Below are positions 13,695 through 26,400 of a DNA stretch of 64,000 nucleotides, piece after piece. Location: assembly GCF_024679095.1 (NCBI RefSeq), contig NC_066534.1, positions 19,391,867-19,455,866 of the forward strand. The letters are read 5' to 3'. The translations under genes and the position numbers were made by a program. The notes beneath the pieces were generated by a model that did not search any database, was not told where the DNA came from, and saw nothing but the letters and a program-made list of their open reading frames with translations. How positions within the stretch are numbered: position 1 is the first letter of the stretch; each line of letters starts with the position of its first letter. This DNA is from Eriocheir sinensis. Taxonomy: Eukaryota > Arthropoda > Malacostraca > Decapoda > Varunidae.

Positions 13695-14178
13695 TAACTG
13701 GGGAAACGTACAATCTTCTTAGAAATATAAAAGCAGCATTTACATATTTAAATGAAGAAATGGTGAAGAAACTAATAACATCGATGATACGTCCAAGACT
13801 GGAATATGCAGCATTAGAAAGTTGGAAAGAATAGCTACAAAGAACAGCGACTAAATTACCGGAAACTCTGAGAGAACATACTTATGAAAAAAGACTGGAG
13901 AAATTGGGACTAACAACACTGAAGAGCAAAAGAAAGAGAGGGGACCTAATACCATTGTACAGGATACAAGAGGGATTGGAGAAATTGGACAGGGAAGACC
14001 TAGTGGTACGTGACAGAAGTGTAACAAGAGGCAATGGTAAGAAATTGAAGAGCGACTGAAGGAGAGACATCAAGAAATATAGTTTTCCATACAGAAGCAT
14101 AACAACATGGAACGGACTTGACGAGGAGACTGTGTGTGCAAAAACGATTCATGAATTTAAAGCCAAACTGGGATAATA
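13695..14178 (+). mobile_element. Non-LTR retrotransposon RT C-terminal fragment
   Basis: Plus-strand translation gives YNLLRNIKAAFTYLNEEM, ITSMIRPRLEYAA, then after a deletion ATKLPETL-type and KRLEKLGLTTLKSKRKRGDL, and later TRGNGKKLKSD and SITTWNGLDEETV. This is the thumb/C-terminus of a LINE reverse transcriptase. Frame breaks and a stop in the middle show it is dead. It is followed by a compound CA/AT/GA microsatellite. Confidence 0.7.
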
Positions 14179-14230
14179 AGCGTTATGGAGAAAGGGCAGC
14201 ACAAGCCTAGTACGGCTCTATTCCTGTATT

Positions 14231-14231
14231 T

Positions 14232-14265
<34 letters not shown>

Positions 14266-14267
14266 GC

Positions 14268-14354
<87 letters not shown>
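14231..14354. repeat. Compound (CA)n(AT)n(GA)n microsatellite
   Basis: CA to 14250, AT to 14287 with a GCT interruption, GA to 14354. Follows the 3' end of a LINE fragment. Confidence 0.95.
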
Positions 14355-14356
<2 letters not shown>

Positions 14357-14516
14357 AGCCTACTAATTATTTTTGTAGGGTGATGGGGAGGGAAAAATAA
14401 AATAAAGTGCATTGTGATGGAAATGCATTTTTTTTTAGTCATTACCTACATTATAGCTTACCTGAGGCCTGTTACCTGTATAGTCTGTGAATGCGAGGGA
14501 AGCAAAGAGTGTAAGT

Positions 14517-14872
14517 AGGGGAGGCGGTGGCTGAATGAATAGCGTGACGGCCCCGCGTTCAGGAGGACGCGAATTCAATCCCTGACCGGTGCCACCAAGC
14601 TGGGATTTTTCAGCCGCCGCCGAGTGGCTTAAAACTACCCACATGCTGTCCAGAAGACCACCTATCAACCCGGACTCTAGATTCTAGGAATAAAGATGAC
14701 CTCCGGGAGGGCAGCATGAGCCAATGCAAGATGGCGCCACTATAAACACTCGCCTGTGCCAGAACGGGCTGGGCTGACCATCAGGCCCCACCGGCAAGAA
14801 GCCTTGGACCGACCATCAGGAATTCAGGATCCAACGGGAAGAAGCCTACCGGCGCAATAGGCCACGTTAAAA
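14517..14872 (+). mobile_element. tRNA-derived SINE, family 1
   Basis: tRNA-like head (GGGGAGGCGGTGGCTGAATG, with a B-box-like GAATTCAATCCC), then AGCCGCCGCCGAGTGGCTTA, then a body ending GAAGCCTACCGGCGCAATAG. Copies with the same parts occur inverted at 4870-5095 and 54165-54382. Confidence 0.75.
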
Positions 14873-15295
14873 AGAAAAAATAAATAAAAATATGCCCTTT
14901 ATGACGGATTGATTGATTACTACCATTAGAACAAGTAGAGCAGAATGCGTGAACCACAGTAAGTCAGCTGGTGTAGCACCCAGTCCTTTCACACATGCAG
15001 CTTCATCTTTAATCTGCCAGTAGCTTCCCTTACTAAGTCCACTCATTCAAGGACCATTCATTGGCTGCTTCTACCATCTCCTAAATCCTTATATTCCAAG
15101 AAATTCAGTGTTATGAAGACAACTGAACTGCTCCCCCTCCCCCCCTTCCATGCCTTAATATTACCACATCATTGCAAAAATTGTCTTCTTGTTATTCTAC
15201 CTCAAAAGACGGTGCTATATGATCCACTCAGGAATTTGAGCCCCTATAGTAGTAGTAGTAGTAGTAGTAGTTAGTAACAGTAAGGTAAAAGATAA

Positions 15296-15565
15296 AGTTG
15301 TGGGCATACACTATAACTACTTGTGGGCTCAGTGCTCAGCTCAATCTCACAGGCCCTTGAGCCTGTGGAGGGCAAAAACCCATTACTTCAGGACACAAGG
15401 CAACTGTGACATCCGGGTTACCACAGTTTACCTTCCCCAGGTGCCCATTTATCAACCAGCTCGAATGAAAGGATGAACAGCTGGGTGGGCTGCACACCAG
15501 GCCAGGATTCATACCCTGGCCTGTGCATTCTAGGCACGCTAACCCCTGCACCACGGAGGTGAAGA
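15296..15565 (-). mobile_element. tRNA-derived SINE, family 2
   Basis: Minus-strand head CCTCCGTGGTGCAGGGGTTA with a B-box-like region, then ATAAATGGGCACCTGGGGAAGG-type body and tail ACTATAGTGTATGCCC-type. Same family as 38638-38864 and 47661-47906. It lies just downstream of the ZC3H14 3' UTR. Confidence 0.7.
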
Positions 15566-15791
15566 CAGAGATGGTATTTCAAGCTGTGCAACTTCTCTGT
15601 AGTCACATATTGTTACACACGATTACATAATTAATTCAACTATCATCTGCTATATTCCCTAGACTTTCAGATCACACATAGCATGGTCACATTTGTAACT
15701 TTCACCTTAAAAGCACAGTATTGCCTGCAATGATATAATTACTGTCACATCACTTCAGAATATTAACACAACACAATTTTTCATTCACTCA

Positions 15792-15797
15792 TTTATT
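15792..15797 (-). terminator. Candidate polyadenylation signal AATAAA for ZC3H14
   Basis: First canonical AATAAA I find on the minus strand downstream of the ZC3H14 stop, giving a 3' UTR of about 0.6 kb. The stretch from 15800 to 16380 contains no repeat I recognise and is compatible with 3' UTR sequence. No transcript evidence is available. Confidence 0.5.
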
Positions 15798-16381
15798 GTA
15801 ATATTTTAGAACAGCAATATAATGATGTGCTTGGTGCACAGCAAATAATGGACCTGAAGTGGGTGATATTGATACATGTCTTTAAATAGTATTTTGCATG
15901 AGGTTCTAAGGCATCTGTGACTGTGACACACTTCCAATAAAAATGCAAGGAACATGTGACATTTCACTCTTAGAATCACAGCCTTTCCTTGCTAAGACAT
16001 GCCCTGCTGAAGGGCAATGTGCAATGCACAAAAAATGAAATGGTCACCAGGATTTCCTCAGAAAAGTGGCACAGTCTTCCATACATTTACAGTTTCAATG
16101 CATTGTGAAGGTTGGTGCCAGTTTTCCTCATACATGATTTAAAGGGGAATTTAGAACTCTCTAGGCAGAATGATTCAGGCAGAAAGGTTAAACTTCCCAA
16201 ATAAAACTAACCACAGTCTTATGTACAATAAAGCATTCCTTAGTTTCACACTTCATATGTGAACAGTAACCACTTCTGAGGGAATTATGAAGCTCCTGAG
16301 CAATTTGCTATAACTTATAACAAGTCTGTGAGGGACTTCACAAATGATTTACTTCATCTCTATGAAATTATTTAAACAACA

Positions 16382-17352
16382 CTACTTATTGACTAAAGTT
16401 TCTTCTTTCTTCCCCACTTCCTTGCTGTCTGTGGAGGGTGTGGCGGGAGCTGCAGGCTGGGTGCCAGGGGCCTTGGGGGCCACCCACTTGAGCTTGGCAC
16501 CCATGGGCACTGCTGGGTGAGTGAAAGAGCAGTTTGGTGTCTTGCAAGATGCCCCGTAGTAACAGGCCTGAGAAATTTCAAAGAAAGAGGTTATGGTTTA
16601 TGTAATAAAAAATAAGAAAAAATCTTCCTGTCCATGAATATTGGAAAACTGACTAAACTATGTGTCTATAAGGCCCAATGCCCTCCAGACACTATCTCTT
16701 TCCTTCTCATACTCCATCACCTTCACCCTACACTTTCTAGTGGAGGAGCAGGGCCAACTTTTATAATCCACCGTTCAGTTCTGGAGCTTACTTGTACTCC
16801 ATGAGTATACTCTGTTTTATAACTCCTCTCACAACTACTCTTACTTCTTCTTCTTCTTCTTGTTTGATGTCCTTACTTTCCCTTATGAGGATGGAAGGGC
16901 TATGAGTCTCTCCCACATTTGACGATCGTATACTCTCTCTCTCTCTGATGCTCAACCTTCTCATGTCTTCCTCCACAGACTGTCTTCCAGCTGGTCACCT
17001 CCCTTCTACCTCTCCCTCCACAGCTCATCTGAGTACATGGCCCTCCTCCTCCCTCCTCTTGACATGCCCACACCACCTCAACCTCTGCCTCACTCACCAT
17101 GTCCTCCACACAACACATTTTCATCACCCCCTTATTTGATGCCCCATCTTCCCGTCTCACATGCTCACTTCTTTCCACTCATGCATGTTTCATGAAAAAC
17201 TCTTCACTCACTTTTGGATGAAGGAAAGGACAGGATAAATTGGTGCACTTTGGGAAGAATTTGCACTTGATCTGTGATGTCCTTGTTGGGGCTGTAGGCT
17301 TATGTTTCTGAGTTGAGGCAGCTGCTGGAATGAAAGAAAAATAATAATAATG

Positions 17353-17426
<74 letters not shown>

Positions 17427-20400
17427 CGTAAAAAAATAACAATTCAAAAGTAGGTTGAAGAGATGGGTGTAACGCTGACAGATGGTAAACAACAGGCCTT
17501 CCAAAGCTGCCAATAAGCCCTTGCCTAGCGATTCTCACAACCATGACCCAACTCTGCATACCTGAGACCATGGCAAAGTTCCGGGAGCTGGCATGGGTGT
17601 AGGGACAGCCTATGCGGGTGCAGGCTCCATCATACAGGCAGTTGGGGTGAATGAAGAGACACTTGTCACCAAACTTGCAGGCTGGGAATGATCTGAAATA
17701 TTTGTACAAAATTGTAAAATACATTAGAGCTGGAATAGTCAAGAATACATGACCACAACAGATGAATCAATCTGCCTCATCCACCAGAAGCTGCTGCCAG
17801 TATTTCAACAACAGTACATGAACGTCCTAATCCACCCTCAAACCCCACACGTCAAGGCTGACCACCCGGCCCTCAGAGAAAGCCTGTAAGCACCGTGGAC
17901 TGTGCATTGAGGAAAAAAAAAATTAAACAAAAAATCTAATAAAAACAGGGCAATTTACATTTATTTAACAAATGGATTAAGCAGCAAGTGTTTAAACCCC
18001 TTGGCTGCAGATTTCCTACAAGAAGACATCACCAAGCTACAGGAGTGGATCAATTCAATGAAGAAAAATGTATAGTCATGCACCTTGGGAGGAGATATCC
18101 AGCATATCAATCCACATGTGAAACACTCCACAATCCACCACAGGGGCAGAGAAAGACCTGGGACTATATGTTACCAGGCTACCAGTGAAGGCCAAATCCG
18201 TGCCAATCACACCGGAGGGGTTAATGTCTTATATTTCAGCTTGTCTATTTTTTGGTCCTGTAATATCATTTGGTTTCCTACAGTCTGAAAATTTTCCCAA
18301 TGGAACCGTTTCCTTAAGGATTGAGTTGACAAGGACCAATGTGTTCTTTTTTCCATTTTCTGAGCCTGGTATCACAGCTGACTATTAAATAATTTTTAAT
18401 TTTGTAATCCATATAAATTAACTCTTAGTAAGGAAAATACTATAAGCCCCTTGACTGCGGATTTCCTACAAGAAGACCTCACCAAGCTACAGGAATGGAG
18501 CAAAAAGTGGCTGCTACAATTCAAAGAACAAAAAAGTAGTCATGCACCTTGGGAGGGGAAATCCAGCATACCAATACCACATGGGAAACACTAAACTATC
18601 CACCACAGATGCAGAGTATATGTTACCAGGCTACCGGTGAAGGCCAAATCTGTGCCAATTGCAGTGGACGGGTTAAACCAAATTAATATTGCACAGACAT
18701 TAATATCCACGTTAATCACATGACTGCACACAAACAGCAACATCCTATGCTTACTTGCAGGTGACCGTAGGATGGTGGTAGACACAGGCCTCCCCAGCCT
18801 TACACAGGGGCCAGTACTTGCACCGCTCCTTGCTGCCTCCTGGAACCAGAGTTAGAGTTTATGGGACTGTGTTCATGCATTTGCTGCTAACTGAAGCTTA
18901 AGCCATCATTACCTATCCTATATCACCACAGGGCAAACACTTTCTTCAGCTAGAGTGACAGGCTCATTTAGTTCAGCTCTTTTATGTTTTCCTTGGCAAG
19001 TCTGGCATGGCAGTGTCACTCACCAGGCTGTAAGGGAATGGCCGGGGTGGCTGCAGCCTTGAGCCGTGCCTTCACACCGGTCACTGCTCCACCAACAGGC
19101 AGCTCCGATGACGTTTCCATCTCTTCAGACATCTCCTCTTCTTCCTCCCATTCTTCAACCTCCTCAATGTATTCCTGGGGAAAAGTACATGCTGTATTTT
19201 AAGAGGATTACTAATTTCCAAATTTCCATTGATTTAAAAAGGAAATCAATACACTGAAAAAAAAAAAAAAAAAAAAGCTAGGTTCAGGCACCCTTCCCCT
19301 AATAAGTTGAGAAGCTTTACAGCTAAGTCGTAAAAATAAAATATTTACATCTCTCCCTAGAATGATAAACTTGGTGCACCAAATGCTGCTCATTGTCAAA
19401 ATGGTGAATCTCCAAAGTGGGCACCACTGAAAGCAAGATCTCACTGCTCCTGATGCCCAGTACTATAAAGTGAATCTTCAGAGTAAACCCCACTAAAATG
19501 AAACTTCTACCGTTTCAAAAAAGTACTTATTTCCTTTTAGCGGACCATGAAAGCAGACAAGATGCAGTATGATTCATAGTGGAGCTTTAACACCTTCACT
19601 CCGGCGACGCCGACGTCGTCAACGTATGGAAAGGATTAGTCCTCTTCTAAACCTCTTAAGATGAAATGGAAGAGGATTAAGAGGAATTTAAAGGAGGATT
19701 GAGATGTTTAGAAGAGGATTAATCCTCTTCCATATCCTCTTGACCCTTTCCATACTGTGACACCGACGTCTGCGTCATGGATGGAAAGGATTAAAGCCTG
19801 CTGAAGGGAGCAGAGCTGTACCACCCCATCCCCCTCACCTCCACTTGGTCGTCAGTGTCAGAGGGCAGCGGGCGTGCCCCCAGGCGGGACCTGATGCCCA
19901 GTGGTTCCTCCTTCTCTGGAAACACCTCGCTGTCCACTCCTTCAAGGGTCACAATGAACTTGGTGTTCTCTCTACTGAAATAAAATTTCTAATTTTTTAC
20001 AAGTTTACAACTTCTACACCTTACTTCCTAAACAGGCAATGTTGATCAAGAAAACCTAAGAAACAAGACATTATGGTTGAGCCAGGAAAGAATTCCCAAA
20101 GACATGTCCCACCTGGCACACCATAGGCAAGCCTAACTTCATGCATGCTCATTATCCACACAGTCACTGACTGAGACGTAAGTTTTGACACACCAAAATA
20201 TCAGTGTGGGGTGTTCTTACATCCACCTTGTCTGAGGTGGGAGAGGAGCTGGGAATGGAACACTTCTACATAACTTACTTTTGTATTTTGAAACTCTTTA
20301 CTTGTATAAATGTTATCCATAAGACTATCCCCCCCCCAGCATGTGTGTTCCCCCATGGAGCCTGGCGTGTGTGCCTCCCACGGCCCGGCTGGCAGGATGA

Positions 20401-23400
20401 AAGCTTCTGGCATTACATTTTCCCCAAGCCCTCTCTAGGGCCCCCACCACCTGTGTCTAGCACCAAGAAATGACTATGATATGGAAAATGTTATAAAGAA
20501 ACTATTTCAACAGACCCTGTGAGGTAAAGAGACTAGTTTGTTGCCTTGAATAAGGACAGTATGGAGAGTACAGTGGCTAACCTCCAGAAACAAAATTTGT
20601 TAAAATTATACAGGCAGTGTGTGAGTATTTGTGATTAGAATAATATGTTAAATTTAAACAAGTATGTGTGATTATAATTCTATGCTACAATGCTACAAGT
20701 ATATGTGATTCAATGCTCCTGTGTCATGACCACTCACCTGGGCAAGACAGGCGGTGGAAGAGGGTGCTGCACAGGTGGTTGGTCCTCCTCAATGCCCTCA
20801 TCCACCACCTCCTCCTCCTCCTCCTCCACCTCCTCAACTTCTTCCATATTATACTCATTATCTGCCAAACAAATTGTAATAATTATTCCATTATGCTCCA
20901 TAAATTTTGCATTTGTCTGTAAAACAATCATAAGCTAGGCTGAGGCTTTCTAGTACAAGTTTTATTGGTTGGTGTGGCAGTGCCTTACCTGAGACCTGTG
21001 CCTTGTCCTCCTCCATCTCCAAGGCCTCCTCCTCAGGTTCTTTTTTGGCAGTTTCCATTGGTTCTTCTGGGAGATCTTGCCTCATGGCTACTGAGACCTC
21101 TACTTCAACCTCCTCTTCATCTTTCACTTTTTCCTTCTTTGGTTTGACTTGTTTTTCACTCTCCTTGTGTGTGGCGTTGGGAACAGTGATGGCTATTTTG
21201 CGGATCCTGACTGGCTCCTGTACGTTGCTGTGCGGCTCAGAGGTCACCTTCTCCCTACTGGCGTCCTCCCTCTCCCTGTAGCTGCGGCTGAACAACTCTC
21301 CCTGGAACAGAGGTTGTTCATCATTCATACGGCAGCCCAGGATTCTAGTTATCCTATTGACTGGAGAGCTGCCATGTGGAGAGCAAGGCCAACACATACA
21401 AGCTACATGGAGTCTTTCAGAATGATCAAAAGTACTTTCCCAAGCAGAGACTACTGCTGCTCCAAAGGCTCTTCTTTCCTTTAATTCCTAAACTATTATT
21501 TCTCTTCCTGGCCTGTACTTTTATCTGGGCTTCCTGCTGCTTGTTCCCACTCCAAAACATGAACTTCTTTACACTCAAGTACACACTACAAGTTTCCTTC
21601 ACTCAAGAACTTCACCGTAGTCTCGCAAATAAATTAAGAATTACAGAAAATAAACCTCATGTATGTACTGACCTTGTGCTTTTTTCTAGACTTTTGCTTC
21701 TCCGTCTTTTCTCTCTCCCTTGAGTGACGCGACGGCCTGTTGACGGACTTGTGAGCGTCAGCCATAGCCCGCAGGATGAGCGCCGTGTTGGCCTGGATGG
21801 CTCGGGGCCGCCGGGGGCGTGGGGTCACCTGGCAGGACAAGGACACAGGCTCATCACAAACTGGACTGAATAACTTTTATCTAAAACACCTATCACGTAA
21901 CAGCTGATGCATACTTAGTAATTCTCATTAGAAAACTGACTTATTCTCCCATGTATAACATTTCACATGATTTAACTTTTCTGCTATTAACCCTCTCGCG
22001 CACGATGATGCGTTTCACGTCATCAACGGTAAAAGGTCCTGGCACACGATGATGCGAAATGCGTCACAGAAGTTTAAAAAAATTGATTAAAAATTAAGTT
22101 TTCAGTGAAAGTGCGTCAAATTTAGGAGCGTCATTTGTTGGGATAAGTTTCTTAATGGTAATGTATGGCAACCTTTCTAAGGAGCTTTGAGTGATTTTTA
22201 TTTGTTAGCCTACTCTGACGGGAGAGGAAAAAAATACAGTTTTCTTGGTGTAACTCGGGAACTCATAGGCATATGAGGATTTTGAAGATACCATAAGAAT
22301 CCTCACTAAATTCCGTTTTGAAACATATATTCTGCTAAAAAAGTTGGCCCACAAAATTTCGAGCTAATGAGTGGGGAAGAGTAGGTACTTTGGATTTATT
22401 GTCTACAATACTCAATACGGAGATTTGAAACAAGTTTGTATTGTTTATATATGTATTTTCCTCTATTTTTATTTGTGCATGTTCTAGTACAAATCTTTAT
22501 GAAGCCATTGATACCAAATTTATTGGGGTACAATATATCTGTGAGGGTAAAATACGTCCGGGAATGTAGAGTATCGCAGCAGCAAAAAAAGGCCGGTCGG
22601 GCCTGAGAAATATATGATGAGTGGAACAGAAACTTATTGGGAACTTACGGTGCACGAGAGGATTAATTAACCCCTTGACTGTGGATTTCCTACAAGAAGA
22701 CCTCACCAAGCTATAGGAACGGAACAAAAAGTGGCTACTGAAATTCAGTGAAGAAAAATGTAGTCATGCACCTTGGGAGGGGATATCCATCCAGCATACC
22801 AATACCATATGGGAAACACTCCATTATCCACACAGAGGCAGAGAAAGACCTGGGAGTATATGTGACCAGGCTAACAGAGAAAGCCAAATCCATTCCAATC
22901 GCAGCGGATGGGTTAAACATCAGATAACTATATTAGAAAAGCTGAGAAAATGGAAAATGACAATGTTAATAAGGCTGGTGTGGTGGATCCTCTCAGGGAG
23001 CTTCCAGAGCCAGGCATATGAAAAGATAGGAAGTACACAATTGCTTCCTTTACTTCACTGACCCTTCAATTGCCACCCACCTGAGGGACTTCAACGGAGA
23101 GGGCGTGAGAGCATACAAAGGTACGAGGATGACAGACCAATGAGAGAAAAGGTGATAACAGTGTTTGCAGAGCCTGGGGGATGATGGTTACTACTTGTGG
23201 AGACAAATAACATAACCAACAAGCCAAGCTCAATTGGACTAATACTGGTTGATGTGGTGTTGGTGGGTGACTCACCTCCACCTTGCTGGCCACTCCACTC
23301 AGGCCGGGCTTCTTGGGGTCGTACTCCTCCTCCTCCTCGGAGTCGCTCTGGTGGAGACACATTCATTAATCCCTTAGATGGTGGTGGAGCTATATATAGA

Positions 23401-26400
23401 GTGTCCAAAATTCAGTCAGTCAGTTTTGTATGGCTGAAATATAACAACACTTCCAGATTGCAGTAGAAAAAAAATATATCCCTCGTCTACTGCGGGGGTT
23501 AGGTTCCAGAACCCCCCGCGATAGGCGAATATCCGCGAAGTAGCAACCTTATATTTTTTTATTATTTATATATATATTAAGGCTTTATAGACCCTCCCCA
23601 CACTCTTACAAACCTTTCCCACACTCCTATTGACATTTCCCACACTCTTATAAACACTTCCAAAGACGTTTTCTTGTTACGACGCAGTCCCAATAAATTA
23701 TTCTATAATTCTTGTTTCGACTTTCGACATTTGCTTCGTAAATACGAACTTCACGCAGGAATTAGTTTGGTGGGGTGGAAGAATACTCAGAGAAAGGACA
23801 ATATGAGCGAAGCTCACTTCTTTTATATCACAATTAGGTAAATACAGAAGGGGAAAGGGAGAAGAGGGACAGTGAGTCATGAAAAAAATACCGATAGAGG
23901 ATGTAAGAAGAGAGAACAAGGAAAAGTACTGGAGGAAACAGGGAGAGATAAAGAGGATGAAATCAAGGAGAAGGGTGTGGGGAGGGAGGGACAGTGGGGC
24001 GAGTCATGTCAGATCCTGAGGGAGAGTCAGGTGAGGTCCTGAGGGAGAGTCAGGTCAGGGCTTCAGTCAGGACATGACCTGACTCTCACTTCCGCCCCTC
24101 CCTTCCCACATCTATTATGCTGCGTAACCATATTCATGCTACAGTCCTAGGGTCGGCAGTGACTATATATAGACCATTCATTTTGGGGGGAGCTACCCTT
24201 CAAATGCTGCTGCCATCTAAGAGTTAATGGAAAACAGAATGGGAAAAAAATCTGATGATTTAAAAATAAGTAATTTTTTTACCCTTTTTTTTTCATTATT
24301 ATATTTCATTTTTCTGCAAACACACTTATGAGGTCCAAGTAGTGATGACCAAAAGCAAACTTCTTTGCTCACAAGTTTCAAGTGGTCAAGCACTCATACC
24401 AAGCTGTATTAAGAATCATCCTATATCCCTTCGCTATATTTTCACTACAAGCAGGGCTGACTGCGCTATCTGCCCAAGTTGCCATGGCCTACCTTGGCGT
24501 GGGGCCGCTTGAGGACCGCCCCCACTGCCGAGACCACTCTGCCGGAGGAGAGGCGCCCAACGCCTTCCCTTGTGTGAGCTTCGCTGCCAGCAGACGTCAC
24601 TTCTGAGACGCCTCGGCTGGCACCGCCGTGACTAGATTCCACCTGCCTTGACATGAGCGGCCTGACTCGTGCCTGCGGGAAGGGATTACATGAGACTTAG
24701 TAGAATCAAATAATTTAAATCATGGAAAAATAATCTACTTTTAAAACATTAATTATATAAGTACACAGCTTTGTTACCTCACTACATCCCTACAATTCTT
24801 AAGTCTACATAGTAATTGTCACAGACTTTACTTCCATTCAATAAGTAATGAGTGAATGTGAAGACAATGTCAATGAAAGACTGTTGGTACACAAGAGATG
24901 AGCGGACTAAAAAAAAGTTAGTTTAAATGGTATACTGAAAAGAGGAGAAGGAAGCTGAGGAGAGATCTGATTGTTATGACTTATGATGGACAAATATTCA
25001 ACATCAGCCCATAATCTATGCAATGATGAATGAGGAATTTATAAAGACAAAAAATCATGTGAATCCAACTTGTAGAGCAGCCAGCACACAGCCTTGGGGC
25101 AACAGGGACTTAGAAAGTTGGAAAGTTTCGTTTAGTCGGCACAACATCTGTGGTCATATGCCGGAGAGACTGGAGGGAAAAGGAATTATAGGAGAAGGGA
25201 ACAGATCCCAGGAGATGGAACACAACCTCCGATTAATACCTGGTACCCATTCACTGCTGGGTAGACAGGGGCGTAGGGTATCGGAAAAGCCGCCCAAATT
25301 TTTCAACTCCGCCCGGGAATCGAACCCGGGCTCTCTCAGTTGTGAGCCGAGTATGCTAACCACTGCACCATGAAGCCCCCAGGCAGGGACTTGGAGAATG
25401 AAGGGAAGGAGGCTCCAGCAGGCTAAAACAGGGAGGGTGAACCAGCTGCCTTGTGAAGGCCTGATGCAGTCTGAGACCACCACTGGCATTGATACATTAG
25501 CATGAAAGGCTGCTGATGGCCTTCTTACTCAAATTCCCTCAGCAGACTCAGCAGCTCAGGGCAGTTTGACCTAACCATGGGAATAATTCACATCAACTCA
25601 CCTCCAATTTCTTGCCCGATGAATTTGAGGGCGGCAGCACGCACACCGACCTCTGGGCTGAGGTTATGGCACTGGACACGGCCCGGGCCACACCCTGGCT
25701 GTATGGGGCCGAGGAAGACTCAGAGCGGGCAGAGCTGCCAGACTCCTCGCGGAGGCTGATGATGTGCTTCCCCCCGGCGCTGCCGCCCAGACGGTCCAGC
25801 ACTGACGGCTGAAAGGGCAGAGCTGGTAAGTGTTGCCTTTCTTGCATGTTCAGTCAGCCATGAGGAAGCATCAGAGGGGAGAGGCAAACAACAATATGGG
25901 GTTTTGGTCTCTCAGAACATGTCATATTTATTCCTTGGGTTTATTTGTACGGCTCAGCAAGTGACTGTTAATCACAATTCTTCTCAACCTTACACCAAGT
26001 CATGAAACAAATGTTCCTTTAACCCCATGACTGTGTATTTCCTACAAGAAGAAATCATCAAGCTACAAGAATGGAACAAAAAGTGGCTGCTACAATTCAA
26101 TGAAGAAAAATGTAAAGTCATGCACCTTGGGAGGGGATATCCAGCATACCAATACCACATGGGAAACACTCTACTATCCACCACAGAGGAAGAGGAAGGC
26201 CTGGGAGTATGTGTTATCAGACTACCAGCGAAGGCGAAATTCGTGCCAATCGCAGCGGACGGGTTAAGGCTGACAAACACACAGGCCACACAAACATCTG
26301 GTACCAATCAACACATATCTACAACCTAACAGTGATTTTTAGTGCCGTTTAATAGAAAAAGGTAATAATAAAATAGAAATATAAAGCAGATTAACAGACT

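Noticed and set aside
17179..17742. Continuous 187-codon minus frame across two zinc-finger exons
   Set aside because: It reads through intron 15 and its (TAA)n tract as poly-Tyr; the true product splices from 17562 to 17324.
25300..25380. Possible tRNA gene (perfect-looking B box GGTTCGATTCC)
   Set aside because: Does not fold into a full cloverleaf as read and is joined to a repeated body; it is a SINE head.
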